NCBI GenBank assembly: GCA_037783545.1 | Contig: JBBELK010000032.1 | Span: 1,178,001-1,242,000, forward strand | Reading direction: 5' to 3' | Source: Henricia sp. BOLD:AAB3569 | Taxonomy: Eukaryota > Echinodermata > Asteroidea > Spinulosida > Echinasteridae | DNA length: 64,000 bases | Shown here: piece after piece, positions 46,041 through 58,000 of the stretch | How the letters are laid out: every line of letters begins with the position of its first letter | Numbering within the stretch: the first letter of the stretch is position 1 | The notes under the pieces: model-generated | What the model saw: only the letters and a program-made list of their open reading frames with translations | Told to the model about the DNA's origin: nothing | Database searches by the model: none | Position numbers and translations under genes: made by a program

Positions 46041-46274
46041 CATTTAAAAAAAGAAATAAAAATTCATACATATTTTACAGAATTTAACTTTGTTGTATTT
46101 CAGCCATGTCACAAAATGCAGCACATGCAGCGGAATTCAAAATGCATTTGGTTGTAGCCCGATTGAAATTTACGTTACACAAGCATGACAAGTTACACAA
46201 CTGTGGGAAAAAGTGCATTCTCTCAGAGTCTGGGTAATTTTTCAGAAAGCATAAACATAACTGTGTTTACATGT

Positions 46275-46400
46275 ACGCACTATACTAAGGTGTTTCCCGA
46301 GGACACGCTCAAACTCTTAGCATGCTCGGGCAGGACTCTAACCTACAACCTCCTGCATACTAGGCCGACATCTCAACCACTTGGCGGGTTCAATGGTCCT
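46275..46400 (-). mobile_element. tRNA-Thr-like SINE S2, copy 1 (minus strand)
   Basis: Minus strand reads GTATGCAGGAGGTTGTAGGT..AGAGTCCTGCCCGAGCATGC; T-arm word degraded relative to copy 2. Confidence 0.55.
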
Positions 46401-46494
46401 ACAGCGGACGACTGTAATTTACATTGAGAAATTATTGCGTCTGTCCAAATGATGTTAAAGTGAAAGTAATCTTTGCCCATTCAGTATGCACTAT

Positions 46495-46615
46495 ATATTA
46501 CTACATGTAAGTGCGTTTCCCGAGAACATGCTAAAACTTATAGCATGCTCGGGCGGGACTCGAACCCACGACCTCCTGCATACTAGGCAGACAACTTGGC
46601 CACCGATCGCAAACT
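46495..46615 (-). mobile_element. tRNA-Thr-like SINE S2, copy 2 (minus strand)
   Basis: Minus strand: anticodon stem CTGC/GCAG with loop CTAGTAT (anticodon AGT, Thr), then GGTCGTGGGTTCGAGTCCCG (box B) and tail CCCGAGCATGCTATAAG. Same layout as copy 1, about 220 bp away. Confidence 0.6.
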
Positions 46616-46682
46616 GTATTTAACCAATGGCTTTTATCAATGGTGTTAACAAAAGTGGAAATACATGTAGATGACCAGAAAT

Positions 46683-46795
46683 AAAAATTGGTACACTATG
46701 AGCAACTTACAATGGAAATTGGGCACATACCATTGTTATTAACAACGGTTTGTGCCCAATTTTCATTGTTGGTTGCTCATAGTATACATTAATTT
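46683..46795. repeat. Hairpin repeat (TATGAGCAACTTACAATGG)
   Basis: Inverted arms of about 45 bp with AAATTGGGCACA on each side and TTATTAACAACG at the centre; a short MITE. Confidence 0.75.
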
Positions 46796-47021
46796 TGTGT
46801 GCAATTTGATGTGCAGAAAGCATTGAACTAACAAATCTAAACTCGTTCATTGCACCCAAATGTAACAATCTTGGAAGCACAAAACAAACAAGTTTAGTTC
46901 CTTTAGAGGAATAAAATATAAAATGTATATAAAATGGCCATTTTAAATATCTCATGCGTCATAAATTTCATGGCAAATATACAGCATGGTGTAACATCCA
47001 TATTTGCTTTCTCGTGAAGGG

Positions 47022-47310
47022 TAAAGGCAGATACACACTATCGCGCTGCACTCACCGCATTGCATGAGCTCCCAATCACCAATTATTCCAAAATAGAAAA
47101 TTCCACTCTGGTAACTTGGGGCTTCTCTGATACCTCATTGGCTGTGCGTTGGAAAGATCAGCGCACCGCTATCAAAGTTCAACAAATTTGAACTTTGACC
47201 CAGTTCAAAACATTTTGCGCGTCGCGATAGGCCGCGCACAAGCGGAAAACTAGTTTGTGTACAAACCAATGGAACAGTGTGATTTTTCCGCGATAGTGTG
47301 AACTTCCCTT
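47022..47310. mobile_element. MITE with ACACTATCGCG termini
   Basis: About 289 bp; AAAGGCAGATACACACTATC at the left and the complement of CGATAGTGTGAACTTCCCTT at the right. An inner TATCGCGACGCGCAAAA-type word mirrors the terminus. Confidence 0.65.
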
Positions 47311-47869
47311 AAGTTTTGTATGTGTCGAAATTTCATATACATGTATCTACAAATTCATCAAAATTACAAAAGGATTTGAAATAAAAAAAAAATGCCCAAG
47401 GTTGGGTAAGAATTGATAAGCTTATATTTTTTTCAAATTTGATAAAAAACACCAAATTTGGGAGTGGGTAAAAAAAATAAAAATTGTCAGCCAGTCTCAT
47501 ACATGTATGTTTTGTGCATAAGTTCTGAAGCTACTTTCAATACTTTGCCACAGTTGTAATATGAGTATTAAGCATTGAACTTCATTTTGGCAACAAATGG
47601 AAGGCTATACATTTCCTTTACTGAATGGCAAAATAAATGTAAAGTTATAGATGAAATTAAATATACTGCATCAGTGCACTGTCCAAATGTTCATAATAAG
47701 AGAATAAATAATGCTGTATGTGTACGTAGACAAAAGGTTTCATGCAAAGTAATGTTGAAACACTCAAACCAAAAGTCCAACGTGTTTTGTTGAACCTTAG
47801 ATGAAGCACTAAAATATCAGCCACTTTGAGTCTTAACCTCATACAGTCATATAAAATACCTCCCCAAAA
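47311..47869. other. Intergenic, no recognised feature
   Basis: AT-rich, a poly-A stretch at about 47381 and TACATGTA words; no supported gene. Confidence 0.45.
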
Positions 47870-48439
47870 TATACTGAAACGCAAAAGAAACTTACCACTT
47901 GTTTAAAATGTAATAAAATTGTAACAGTTCAAAATAAAACAAACCAACAATTGCTAATTGAAACATTGGCATTTTATTGATGACATGTCAAGTTTTTGAC
48001 CAAGATACACCATCTCATCAGTTTGTTCTACAGTAAAGAACAGAAGAGGGTGCGATGTCAGTCCCCTTTCAATAGCGTGTGTGGCCACCATTGATTTGGA
48101 TACAGGCAGTGCATCGTCAGCACATACTGCCTACCAGTCTTTGGATGATTGCAATCGTGGCATGTTGCTTGAAATGCCCATTTTGCACTGGCCTTTTTAA
48201 AGCCAACATCAAGACGTGCAGCTCATTACAATCATCCCATACCCCTTGGCTAATCACCGACAGTCAAAACGGCTGTGCCATGAAGTGACCATTGAAGGTT
48301 CAAGTGACCTTCAAACACCGTTTGGTCTGACAGTGAGGACACTATTGTCCACAAATAAGTTCACACGTTACTACACGCAGTGTTATTGTTGCTATTTAAA
48401 GGTTTAAAAGGTTGTAAGTTTCTTTTGCGTTTCAGTATA
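47870..48439. mobile_element. 570-bp element with TATACTGAAACGCAAAAGAAAC termini
   Basis: About 30-bp inverted ends (TATACTGAAACGCAAAAGAA and complement). The interior is GC-balanced but broken by stops. The TA-ended, moderately long termini suggest a Tc1/mariner-type origin; no intact transposase is seen. Confidence 0.65.
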
Positions 48440-48446
48440 CAATCCA

Positions 48447-48718
48447 TGTGACGAAAACAAGAAATTTACAATCTCCAATTTGGATATGGAACCAAAAACT
48501 TGGTGTAATTACTGCACTGCTTTATATGGAAACAGATAAATTAGTTTACAAAACATCGGTGGTTTTTTGTTACGATATCCTTGAAAATATACGGATTGAG
48601 AACGTGTAATTTCAGAATGGTAATGAGAGAAATATGGCAATTGATATGGCATCAAAATCTCAACACCCGTGGGTAAAATGGATGGGTCAAAAATGTGATA
48701 TGGACATGCTCCTTTAAA
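48447..48718 (+). repeat. Dispersed repeat R1, copy 2
   Basis: ACAATCTCCAATTTGGATAT..GATAAATTAGTTTAC..TTTCAGAATGGTAATGAGA..GACATGCTCCTTTAAA; aligned end to end with 2701-2960 and 60228-60533. Confidence 0.75.
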
Positions 48719-48843
48719 GGCACAGGCTCGTCAGCAATGTATTCGTGCCACGAAATACGCGGCTCCATGCCTTTGCTATGGAGCTGTGTATTTTGTTGCA
48801 CAAATGTAGCGCGCGCGCATTGCTGACGAGCCTGTGTCTTTAA
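48712..48843. mobile_element. Palindromic MITE M6, copy 3
   Basis: TTTAAAGGCACAGGCTCGTC left arm, GACGAGCCTGTGTCTTTAA right arm. Lies about 100 bp past the ADAMTS stop codon, probably in the 3' UTR or just beyond. Confidence 0.85.
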
Positions 48844-48942
48844 TGCCTATGGTTACATTTCATTGCACGCCAGTGGCAAAACTCAAAGCAATGGGCACTA
48901 AACTCCGGGTTGACGCATATGGAGTACCAGTTCATGCAATGA

Positions 48943-49088
48943 TTATGGTGTCGGTAGAGCGTCAGTGTTCTGTGAGCTACATGTAGCACAGCATAGATCC
49001 CTGTAGATATCTTTATGGCAGTTGCCCATGACGCGTACCAGGCGACACCAGCGGTCACTTTGCTTGTTGGCCTCACAGCTGTGTGAAG
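48943..49088 (-). CDS. ADAMTS: ADAMTS terminal exon: PLAC domain
   Basis: Acceptor CTTTCAG, phase matched to the T left by the previous exon. Encodes S-C-E-A-N..R-W-C-R-L-V..N-C-H..L-C-C-A-T-C: six cysteines in the C..WC..C..CC..C spacing of PLAC, then ten residues and TAA. Confidence 0.93.
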
Positions 49089-52000
49089 CTGAAAGATAAA
49101 GAAACAATGCATACTTTTAGTTTATTGAGAGTGAGTGAGTGAGTGAGTGAGTTTTGGGTTTAGCGCCGTGCCGGCATCAGTGGCCATATTCACGGCGAGA
49201 ATATGTAAATATATAAAACAATAGGTAGTAATCAACAATAATCATGTGAATTGTGGAGTCAGTAAAAACTTGGAGTCAGAAGAAACAATTATCACGTTGG
49301 AAAAGAATAAGAGACATTTTAAAAGGATTGAAGAACCATTGTATAGAAGTATTACGGTAGACTGATTCTGGGCAGTTTTCCAGGAGAATCCCATGGGAAG
49401 CAGGCTATGGAGGATCCCCCAGACACACAGCACCCTGTCTAAATGGGTCCCGCAAGGCCGGCCGTTTCCCTTGCAGTTTAAGGGCCCGTGCCCCGCCGGT
49501 ATTTTTACAGGTCTCAGTGGATTGAGAGCACGTGTGGCCTAGTTATGGGTTCGAGTCCCACTTGTGCCACCATTTTTGTGTCTGTGGGCAAGACACTTAA
49601 TCCGAATTGCCTCGTCAAACCCAAACGATATTTGGGGAGCTGTTAGGCGGAATGCCACAATCTAACTGCTGATAGAGTTGTGTGCCTTGGCCAGGCTGCC
49701 GGCCTAGTTAAACCGAAATGGTTCTGGTGATTCCCTGATGGCAGCGGTAATAATGGCAACAGCGCCATGTTCTATATGGAATGGCGATATATAGACCTTT
49801 TCCATTACCATGGAAACATTCCCTGTATGTCCACCATACCGGTAGCTGGGACGCGGCCAGTGCTTGAACTAGGTAGGTAGGTCAATTACGAGCCAATATT
49901 GGCTCATACGGCCGGTACCCATCCCCGGTTTCCGTGGCATGGAGTGACTAGGACCAATGCTACATGTACTGATCCTCCTGGATGGGATGCCAGTCCATCG
50001 CAGGTCTAACCCCAGCAACTAGTTGGGCGTCCCCAACCGTATTGGCTGGTACCCATTTATACACCTAGGTGGAGAGAGACAACGTGGATTGAAGTGTCTT
50101 GTCCAGGGACACAACGTGGTGCAATTGCCAGGTTTCGAACCGTGGACCTCTGGACCGAAAGTCCGACACGCTATCCACTAGACTGGTATTATTATCATTC
50201 ACCGTGCATCGGCGACCCAATGATGACCATGACAGTTCCATGCATCTATTTTAAACAGCGCCCTCATGCAGCAAACAGGGATTAACTAGGTTGGTCAGTG
50301 TTCGCCACACGAGGGTGCTGCTCAGCGCGCCTGGACAAGATGACGAACAGTGGAGAACACTAATAAGGGCACCAACACAAACACTGGAGAAATTAAGTTT
50401 ATAATTTGAAAAAATTTATTAAATAAAAAAAAAAAGATGTTACGGTAACTTTCTGTACCCTTTACGTTGTTTTGTGCAACACACAATGATTTTGCATCAA
50501 ATAATAAATTGTACCATGTGAGACCAATTTTGGAGCAGTAGTCTGAAAAATATCAAAACTGAAAAATGTCAATTTGAATTCAGCATACTTACATGATGCG
50601 CTGTTACTATCACAGTCAACTAGATGACATGTCTCGCTTTCGCTGGGCTTAAAGGACTGATCACAGCCATCGTGCCGTACACCCGTGTTGACCTCTAAAC
50701 ACTCCACATTGCGATGCCTGATCCCATCACCACAGCTTACTGAACACTGATAATTGAGAACAGATTAAAAAAACAAAAACAAGTTACTAGCATTTAACGG
50801 AACATTGATTTTGATCTAACTTAACATTCATATACAATACCCCCTAAAAAATGCTATTCATGAATGCTGTCCATGACAAGAAAACAAAAAAATTACAAAT
50901 ATTTAGGTGAACATTTGAGAGTAAAGCCTAGCGTACATCGACATTGCAACTGGAAGCAACTCAACTGATTAGTTGTGCAACTAGCGGCAACTGGGACCAT
51001 CCAGCCATGTCTACATTTCCAGAGCACGCACATCGACACGGTAACTCGGTAAAGCCTAGAGTACATTGACCTTGCAACTGGAAGCAGCTGTTGCTTTCAG
51101 TTGCTGTCGATGTGCGCGCACGTTATTAGATGCACGCGAGCAACTGGCAGCGTGCATTGTCGCAACTGACCGCAACTGGGTACAACTAGTTGCCAGAAAG
51201 TAAAACATGAGCAACTCGCGGCAACTGGGATTTGTTTAGTTGCCAGTAGTTGCCAGTAGTTGCAAGTGCGCGTACATCGACCTTTTTAAGCCACTGATCA
51301 GTTGCTCCCAGTTGCCGCGAGTTGCTTTCAGTTGCAATGTCGATGTATGCTAGACTTAAAGACTTGACCGTAAACAGTGACACGACCCGATATCGGGCTG
51401 TTTTTTCGATCCATACCAGAATTGGAAATCGGACTGAAGTTTGCTTTTCAACTACTTTTCATCGTGCCAATAAACTGCCAAAGTTAATACGTCATATTAT
51501 GTTAGTTGCCTATGCAATTGGCTCTAAACTAAAAATCACTGAACCGTGTCCCTGTGCTTTTGTCATACTCCATTGATTTTTCAAAAATAACTTATTTGTG
51601 ACTTGTGTACACTACTCAAAACCAACAAAACAATCACTTTATTATTCCTGTAAGCATACCTCAGACCACGGTCTAGAAAACCACCATAATGTTGTTCCCG
51701 GTGAACCAGAATCTCCGAACTGCCTCCCAGTTTCATCGGCTACTGGCGTCGGTATCGTATTTGCGTCTCCGTTATAATGCGTCATTGTTGGTTCTGCCCA
51801 ATCACGAGGCAGCAGGAGATCTGTTCCTGGCACCTGATTGGCTAAAAAGTTGGGAGGTCCGTAAGTGGGTGACCTTATTGTTGTAACTGGTTTTTTGTCA
51901 TCTAAGAAGCCTTGCTCTTTCAGTCTTTCCCATTCGCCAAAGTTTACGGGCGTTTCTTCGTGTAGAGTGTCGTAGTCGGAATAAACGTACGAGTAGTCGT

Positions 52001-55000
52001 AAGAATCGCATGGTTGCGTGGTGGCCGGCCGGTTGGTGTAGTCGCAGAATATGTCGGTTCGACTGCACTGGACTGTTCGGGTTTGCTCTAGCCGACCGTC
52101 TTTGTAGGAACACTGCAATTTGTGAAATGAACAACACAAAGGCATGTTTACACACTATAAAAACAGAGTTGTTGGCCTGCTGATTTAGACTTCAGTCCGT
52201 ATTATTATTATTATTATTTGTTTTACTTGAGACCGGACTTGGGACAAAATAACTTCAGTTTTACGTTGAAGTCGCCACAAAAAGCCATTACAAGCCATTT
52301 TCTCACCTCCGACCATTCTCCCGTGACCCAATGGGCTTGCACTGGGCAGACTGCCTGCACCCCGCAGCTTTCTGTCGTAGGGGGCTTCGCAAGGCCTAGT
52401 CGCGAACAGTCCTCTTCAACCAATGCGACTTGCTCGTCCTGTCCGATGTTGCGTATGCAGAACACCGACCGACTGCGCGTGCCGCCTGAACCGCAAGTCA
52501 CTGAGCAGTGTTGCCACGGCCCAATCCACCAACTGTAATAATGGACCAAATGTTTAAAGGCAGTATACATGATTGGTATCTCGAAAATCAGAAATGTTCA
52601 CAGATTTCCGCCTAACTTACACAATATAAACATGATGACTGTAGAAAACTTTCCCTGAAATGGTTTTGTCTGAAGTGCTATACTCTTTTAAAAATGAGTA
52701 AAACAATTAGTTTTCGTTTAATGAGATGAAAATTCAATTCGCCCCAAAACCATTTTGCCCAAGTGCCATTTCGCCCCAAAACCACTTCGCCCGAGTGCCA
52801 TTTCACCCTATATCACTTCGTCCAAACACTACATGTACATCGCCACCAAACCACTTCGTGCACAGGCCGTGGTTCAGGGCAAAAAGGTTCAGGGCAAAGT
52901 GGTTTTGGGGCGAAATGACTGCAAACTCTTTTTTGGCTGTTTTCTAAAAAGTTAGACGATGTACGGAGCTGGTTTTTGCTCATGTTGGTTTTTATCATGA
53001 ATATCTTCAATCCCACAGGGGGATAAAACTATTTGTAAGTTTACCAATCATGTATACTATCTTTAAATCTGTAGAGATATGGTTATTTAAAGTTACTTAA
53101 AATATTGAAATTCTAGTTACAAGTATTTCATGTTATTTTGAAACGCCCCGTATCTCAATCGTGATTGGATGAAGTGCATACTGGTACTCACTTAGCGGGA
53201 CACTGGTGCACATTGCATTGCGACTGCCGAGTGACGGGCTTGGTACCGTTGCAATACTTCTCATCTACAGCACCTGCGATGCGCTCCAGACATTGAATTA
53301 TCTCACGTTGGAGGCCTGCCAAAACACACATAAAATCATACGTAAACAATTCAGCTTGACAAGATCACATGCTAAACAACTTTTTGCCTAATCTTTGCTT
53401 CATATGATGGATTACTTGTTCAACAAGACATGCTATTGTTTGTTTGGATGTAAAATCAATAAAAAGTAGCCTTTTTCAACTTTGAAGATTTCATTGCAAT
53501 AAACCACAGACAGAGGGGGCTGTTTGGAATGCATCACGCAAGGAAGACAGAAAGAAAAAGTTAAGAAAAAACATAAGACTTCAAGTTCGACTTGTGGCAA
53601 ATTGCTGCGGTTTTCTCCCCCAGTTTTATCATGGCTTACAACAGGAAACATGTAGAACATACTCAAACAGTCATGGATTAGAAAAGTTCCAAGACGTTTG
53701 AGAAAAAGGTGGAATCTTTTGTGCACAGTTGAATGTGATTTTCCTGTGTTTGCCTCTTGTGACATCGTGACCTTGGACATGAATATGCATATTTCATTAG
53801 CATAAAAACTAAAAAAACCTTAGTTTTAACCCCCAAAACAAGCTCCAAATAGGATTTTTATGATTGTAATTGAGTATATTGGTATTATAGCATATATGTC
53901 ATTGATAAAAATCCTAAATAAAGGGCCCTTTAACTCGTGGGAGATGAGGTTTTTATATTTTTTTGAAACACCTCAGAAATCAAAAGTGGTGTTCAAATAT
54001 CACACGCAAGGCCTCACAAATTGGTCTCACAAATTGACAAAATCCAGGGCCAAATCCTCATTAGAATAACATGAAGTACATGCGTAGGTCACCCGTTTAA
54101 AAATTCAAAATGGCCGCCTTGAATCTATCCAAGGCCAGCAGCCGATTTCACGAAACCTTACGCACTGCATAAGCCCTCTTGTGCCACTTTTTATTGCGTA
54201 GGTTGGGCAATAATTACACGCAAGCTTATGCCATTTTCAAAAGTTTTCACAGCACCTTTTCGTGAAATCGGCTGCAGGGTCACACAATTAATGATGTTCC
54301 AATTTATTGTAGTATGACTACAGTACAAGTACGATATTTTGTGCGTGTGACCCCAAATTTATTGTAATCGTATCATAATCAGTCAACGAGAATTATCATC
54401 GTTCGATTGTAATCTGATTGTAATAATTTGGCAAAAATGTGTGTGACCCATCGTGTAATCATATTACAATCCATCCCATAAGCCGCTGTTTGAAAATGAC
54501 ACCTGGAATGTTCTATGTGGCAAGTGTTGTTTTTGACGCACCGCTCAGAGCGTCTAATGCGAGACGTGCAATGCTCGATGCGAGATGCGCATGTTTGTCC
54601 AGGCCACAAGTCAATTACAACCTAGTAATGCCTTGTGTGTGCGCGTGACCCAACTTTATTTCAATATGATTACAATCCGATTACAATAAGTTTGTTGTGT
54701 GACCCCGGTCGTTACTACAATGGTATCACAATAGTATCACCATCAAGTAAGTACGAAAATTTTCCCATAGGATTTTACCTCCATACCAGCCATCATTGCC
54801 GAGTAAACAACAAATCGGACTGTGGTGAAACTTGTAACGGTCGAGTTGGTACAACGGTCAAGTTGACCTAGTACTGCACCAGTTTTCATGTACATAACAT
54901 GATTTTCAGCACTTTTAACACTTATCGGAACAAATACGATAAAATCGGACGAGTTGGCAGGTTTGTCGCCCTCGTGTGTTCTTTATACACAGGTTTAACT

Positions 55001-58000
55001 GTACGACGCTATTGTGCAAAACCTTTGAAACTTGTTTTTGTGTTTGTGTTTTCAAACTTTGAACTAGATATTTGACTACTAACCAGCGCCACACGTGGCG
55101 GTACAAGGCGTCCAACCCACAACAGCCCACTGGAAGTGTTTAGGCACGGCCGACGTCGCATTACCAGGTTTAGGCACTGTGTATTCATAGGCCACGCCCG
55201 CCGTCTTCGACTGAAACAGTAGCTACAAATAAAAAAACAAATTTAAAAATAGATTACAGGATTGGAAAACAGTTACAAACGGCGTTATCTACATGTGTGA
55301 TTAAGGATGTGTATGATAAAAACCAACTTGTGTATACATGTAAGTCAGCTCAGTGCTTCATCTACATTCTGAGAATACAATGAAAAACTGTGTCGATACT
55401 TTCAAGAAATTTTGAAAAGCCAACGTCCTATTTAGGCTGGTTCCCTGGCTATACTGCACGGAAAACAGAGCCATACTACCATGGTAGTCAGGGGCCTACA
55501 CGTAGATTCATGCACATGAAAGCACACTTGTAAAAGAGTGTGTGTGCACACTCATTTAAAAGACGTGTGAAATAGGTTTTTTATTAATGCATTGAGAACG
55601 TCGATAAGGTTTATGAACTCAGCCCTTCCATACTTACCATAACATGAAGTGGTTCTTTGAGTGGCCCCTTAGCATTAAACGTCTCTTTATTCTTGTTATC
55701 TCTCTCATAGTGCACCACCGTTCCGGCTGCTTTGTACCTCCCACTCCATTTAATATCCCAACCACCGTTGAGATAATAGTGCCCAGATGAGTCCATAAGA
55801 GCCAGGAAATTATTGGCTTCGGCTACCTCTTCTACGCGGATGTTACGCGCTCCGGCTGGGATCACCATGGCCTCAATGTATCCTACAATTAAAGAATCTT
55901 GTTTAGATTTCTCCAGAAAGTGGATTATATTCTAACCTAACAATCATTTAGGCTGCGTTCGGGCGTGTACTCGTGTTAACAAGAGTATACTCCTGCGCGT
56001 GCGAACGGCAAGAATAATGACACTCGGGTCAGTGAGAGTATGATCTCGCTACTCCCCAACAAATGGGGAGTGTGCTCTTACTCCCAACGAGAGTCATGTG
56101 ATTTGTATGAAGACGGCGGAATATGGGTGGGATATTTGGTGAATTTGCTCAACGTGTCAACTTGATAACTGAAACAACAACCCACTAAGGTTTGTTTTGG
56201 ACGGCATCAAAGGTTCTCACTACTTACGGCCTGTATTTCCTCAGTTTCTTGTGAGCATTCAAACGGCGTTTTTTGTGCAGTGATGGCAAGAGACGGCCAT
56301 CTTCACTGATTGACATTCGCGCACGCGGACTGCGGACTTGCTGTTCGCGTGATGTGACCCGAGTGCAATGCGCACGCATTACTCCTGAGTAACGAGAACT
56401 GCACGCCCGAACGCAGCCACAAAGTACGTCTCTAAAATACTATCCATGGGAAGAAAACATGAAAATTGCAATCTCCAATTTGAATGTGGAACCCAACAGG
56501 TTGGTGTGAAAATATATAGACTGAGAGCCAAATTTTCTTTGCTACGACGTAAAAAGCCATTTTTCCAGGTTACATTATCATGACGTACAATGCCGGCCAA
56601 AAGTTTGAGTACACCTGTTGAAAACTATGTTTAGTAACATTTTACAGCATTTTATGCCCAGCACAAGAAAACACATTATGCAACCAATATATTTAATGCA
56701 TGTCATAAAAAATGTCCTTGAAACATCAGAAATGTCTCTTTATCTTTCATTCCTCAAAATGGCCACCTCTGGCTTCATATTTTAAAAAAGTAGCCTCTAA
56801 AGGTCACACAAGTTTTAAGAAGTATACAATGAATACAATATTGTATTATGTAACAGATTATGTGTCATACATGTAGGTTCTTTTGCATGTGTTCTGACTG
56901 TTCTGATTTTCTGAGGTCCCTGGTGCGTGTCCAAAATCACTTTGTACCAGCTGAATGCACAGTATTGGCACCAGTCAGTTCTTGACCACTATCAAATAGC
57001 TATCTAGTCTATATTTGCCTTTCCTGCATACACAACTGTTGTAAAATGGCAAAAGGACCCCAGTTGAGTAAAGAAAAGGGCAAGCTGTGATTACTCTACG
57101 AAATGAGGGTCAATCTTACAGACAAATTGCAAATACATAGTTTTCAACAAGTGTACTCAAACTTTTGGCTGGTACTGTATATTGCAAACTACATGTAGGC
57201 ATGGACGATTACACGCCAAAATCGAGTAGGATCGATTCCACTTTGGGAATCAGAATCACGATTCCAGATTTTTTAGGAATCGGTTTCCAGTAGGAATCAA
57301 TTTCCTTTTATCGAGATTTGTTTGCCGAATCCATAAATTACCTTGCAATTTCGAAGCCAAAATACTCGACTTCAGCCTGTGATAACTTCCACATTTTAGG
57401 AACACGTGGGGCACATGCCAGCATGATTTTATTGACATTTAGTGCCGCTCGGTGCCAATAACTGGATATCGTCTGCACAATATAGAATATTGTCAGTGTA
57501 CACACATTTAAAAGCACAGGCTCATCAGCAATGCACGCGCGCCAAATTTGTGCCATGAATGGAGCTGCGTATTTCGTGGCAAGAATTTGGTGCGCGCGCA
57601 TTGCTGACGAGCCTGTCCCTTTAAACGTGCTTAATGTAGTCAATATTTTCCTGTAAAAAAACTAAATCGATTCTGAATGGAATCGCCCGATGGAATCACA
57701 ATCCTTTTTGGATTAAGAGTCAACTCCGAAAATGCTGGAGATGACCCAGCATACTGCAAACCCAAGTCTTACCAAATCCAGCCTGTTTAATGAGTTCGTC
57801 CTTGACGGTTTCACATGACGACCCATCCCCATGGCAGACCCCGCAACGATCCTCAATGGCATTGGAATTGATCTGGTAGTCACACCCAACATTCTGAGAC
57901 AATTCCACAATCAAACAAATATATTATTATATCGCACAAAAATTCACTTTGAAGAAGGAGGGACGTCAATGCACGATGAGCTAATTCATTCCACGAAATT

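Noticed and set aside
47870..48439. Intact transposase gene
   Set aside because: Termini are good, but all internal frames are short and interrupted.
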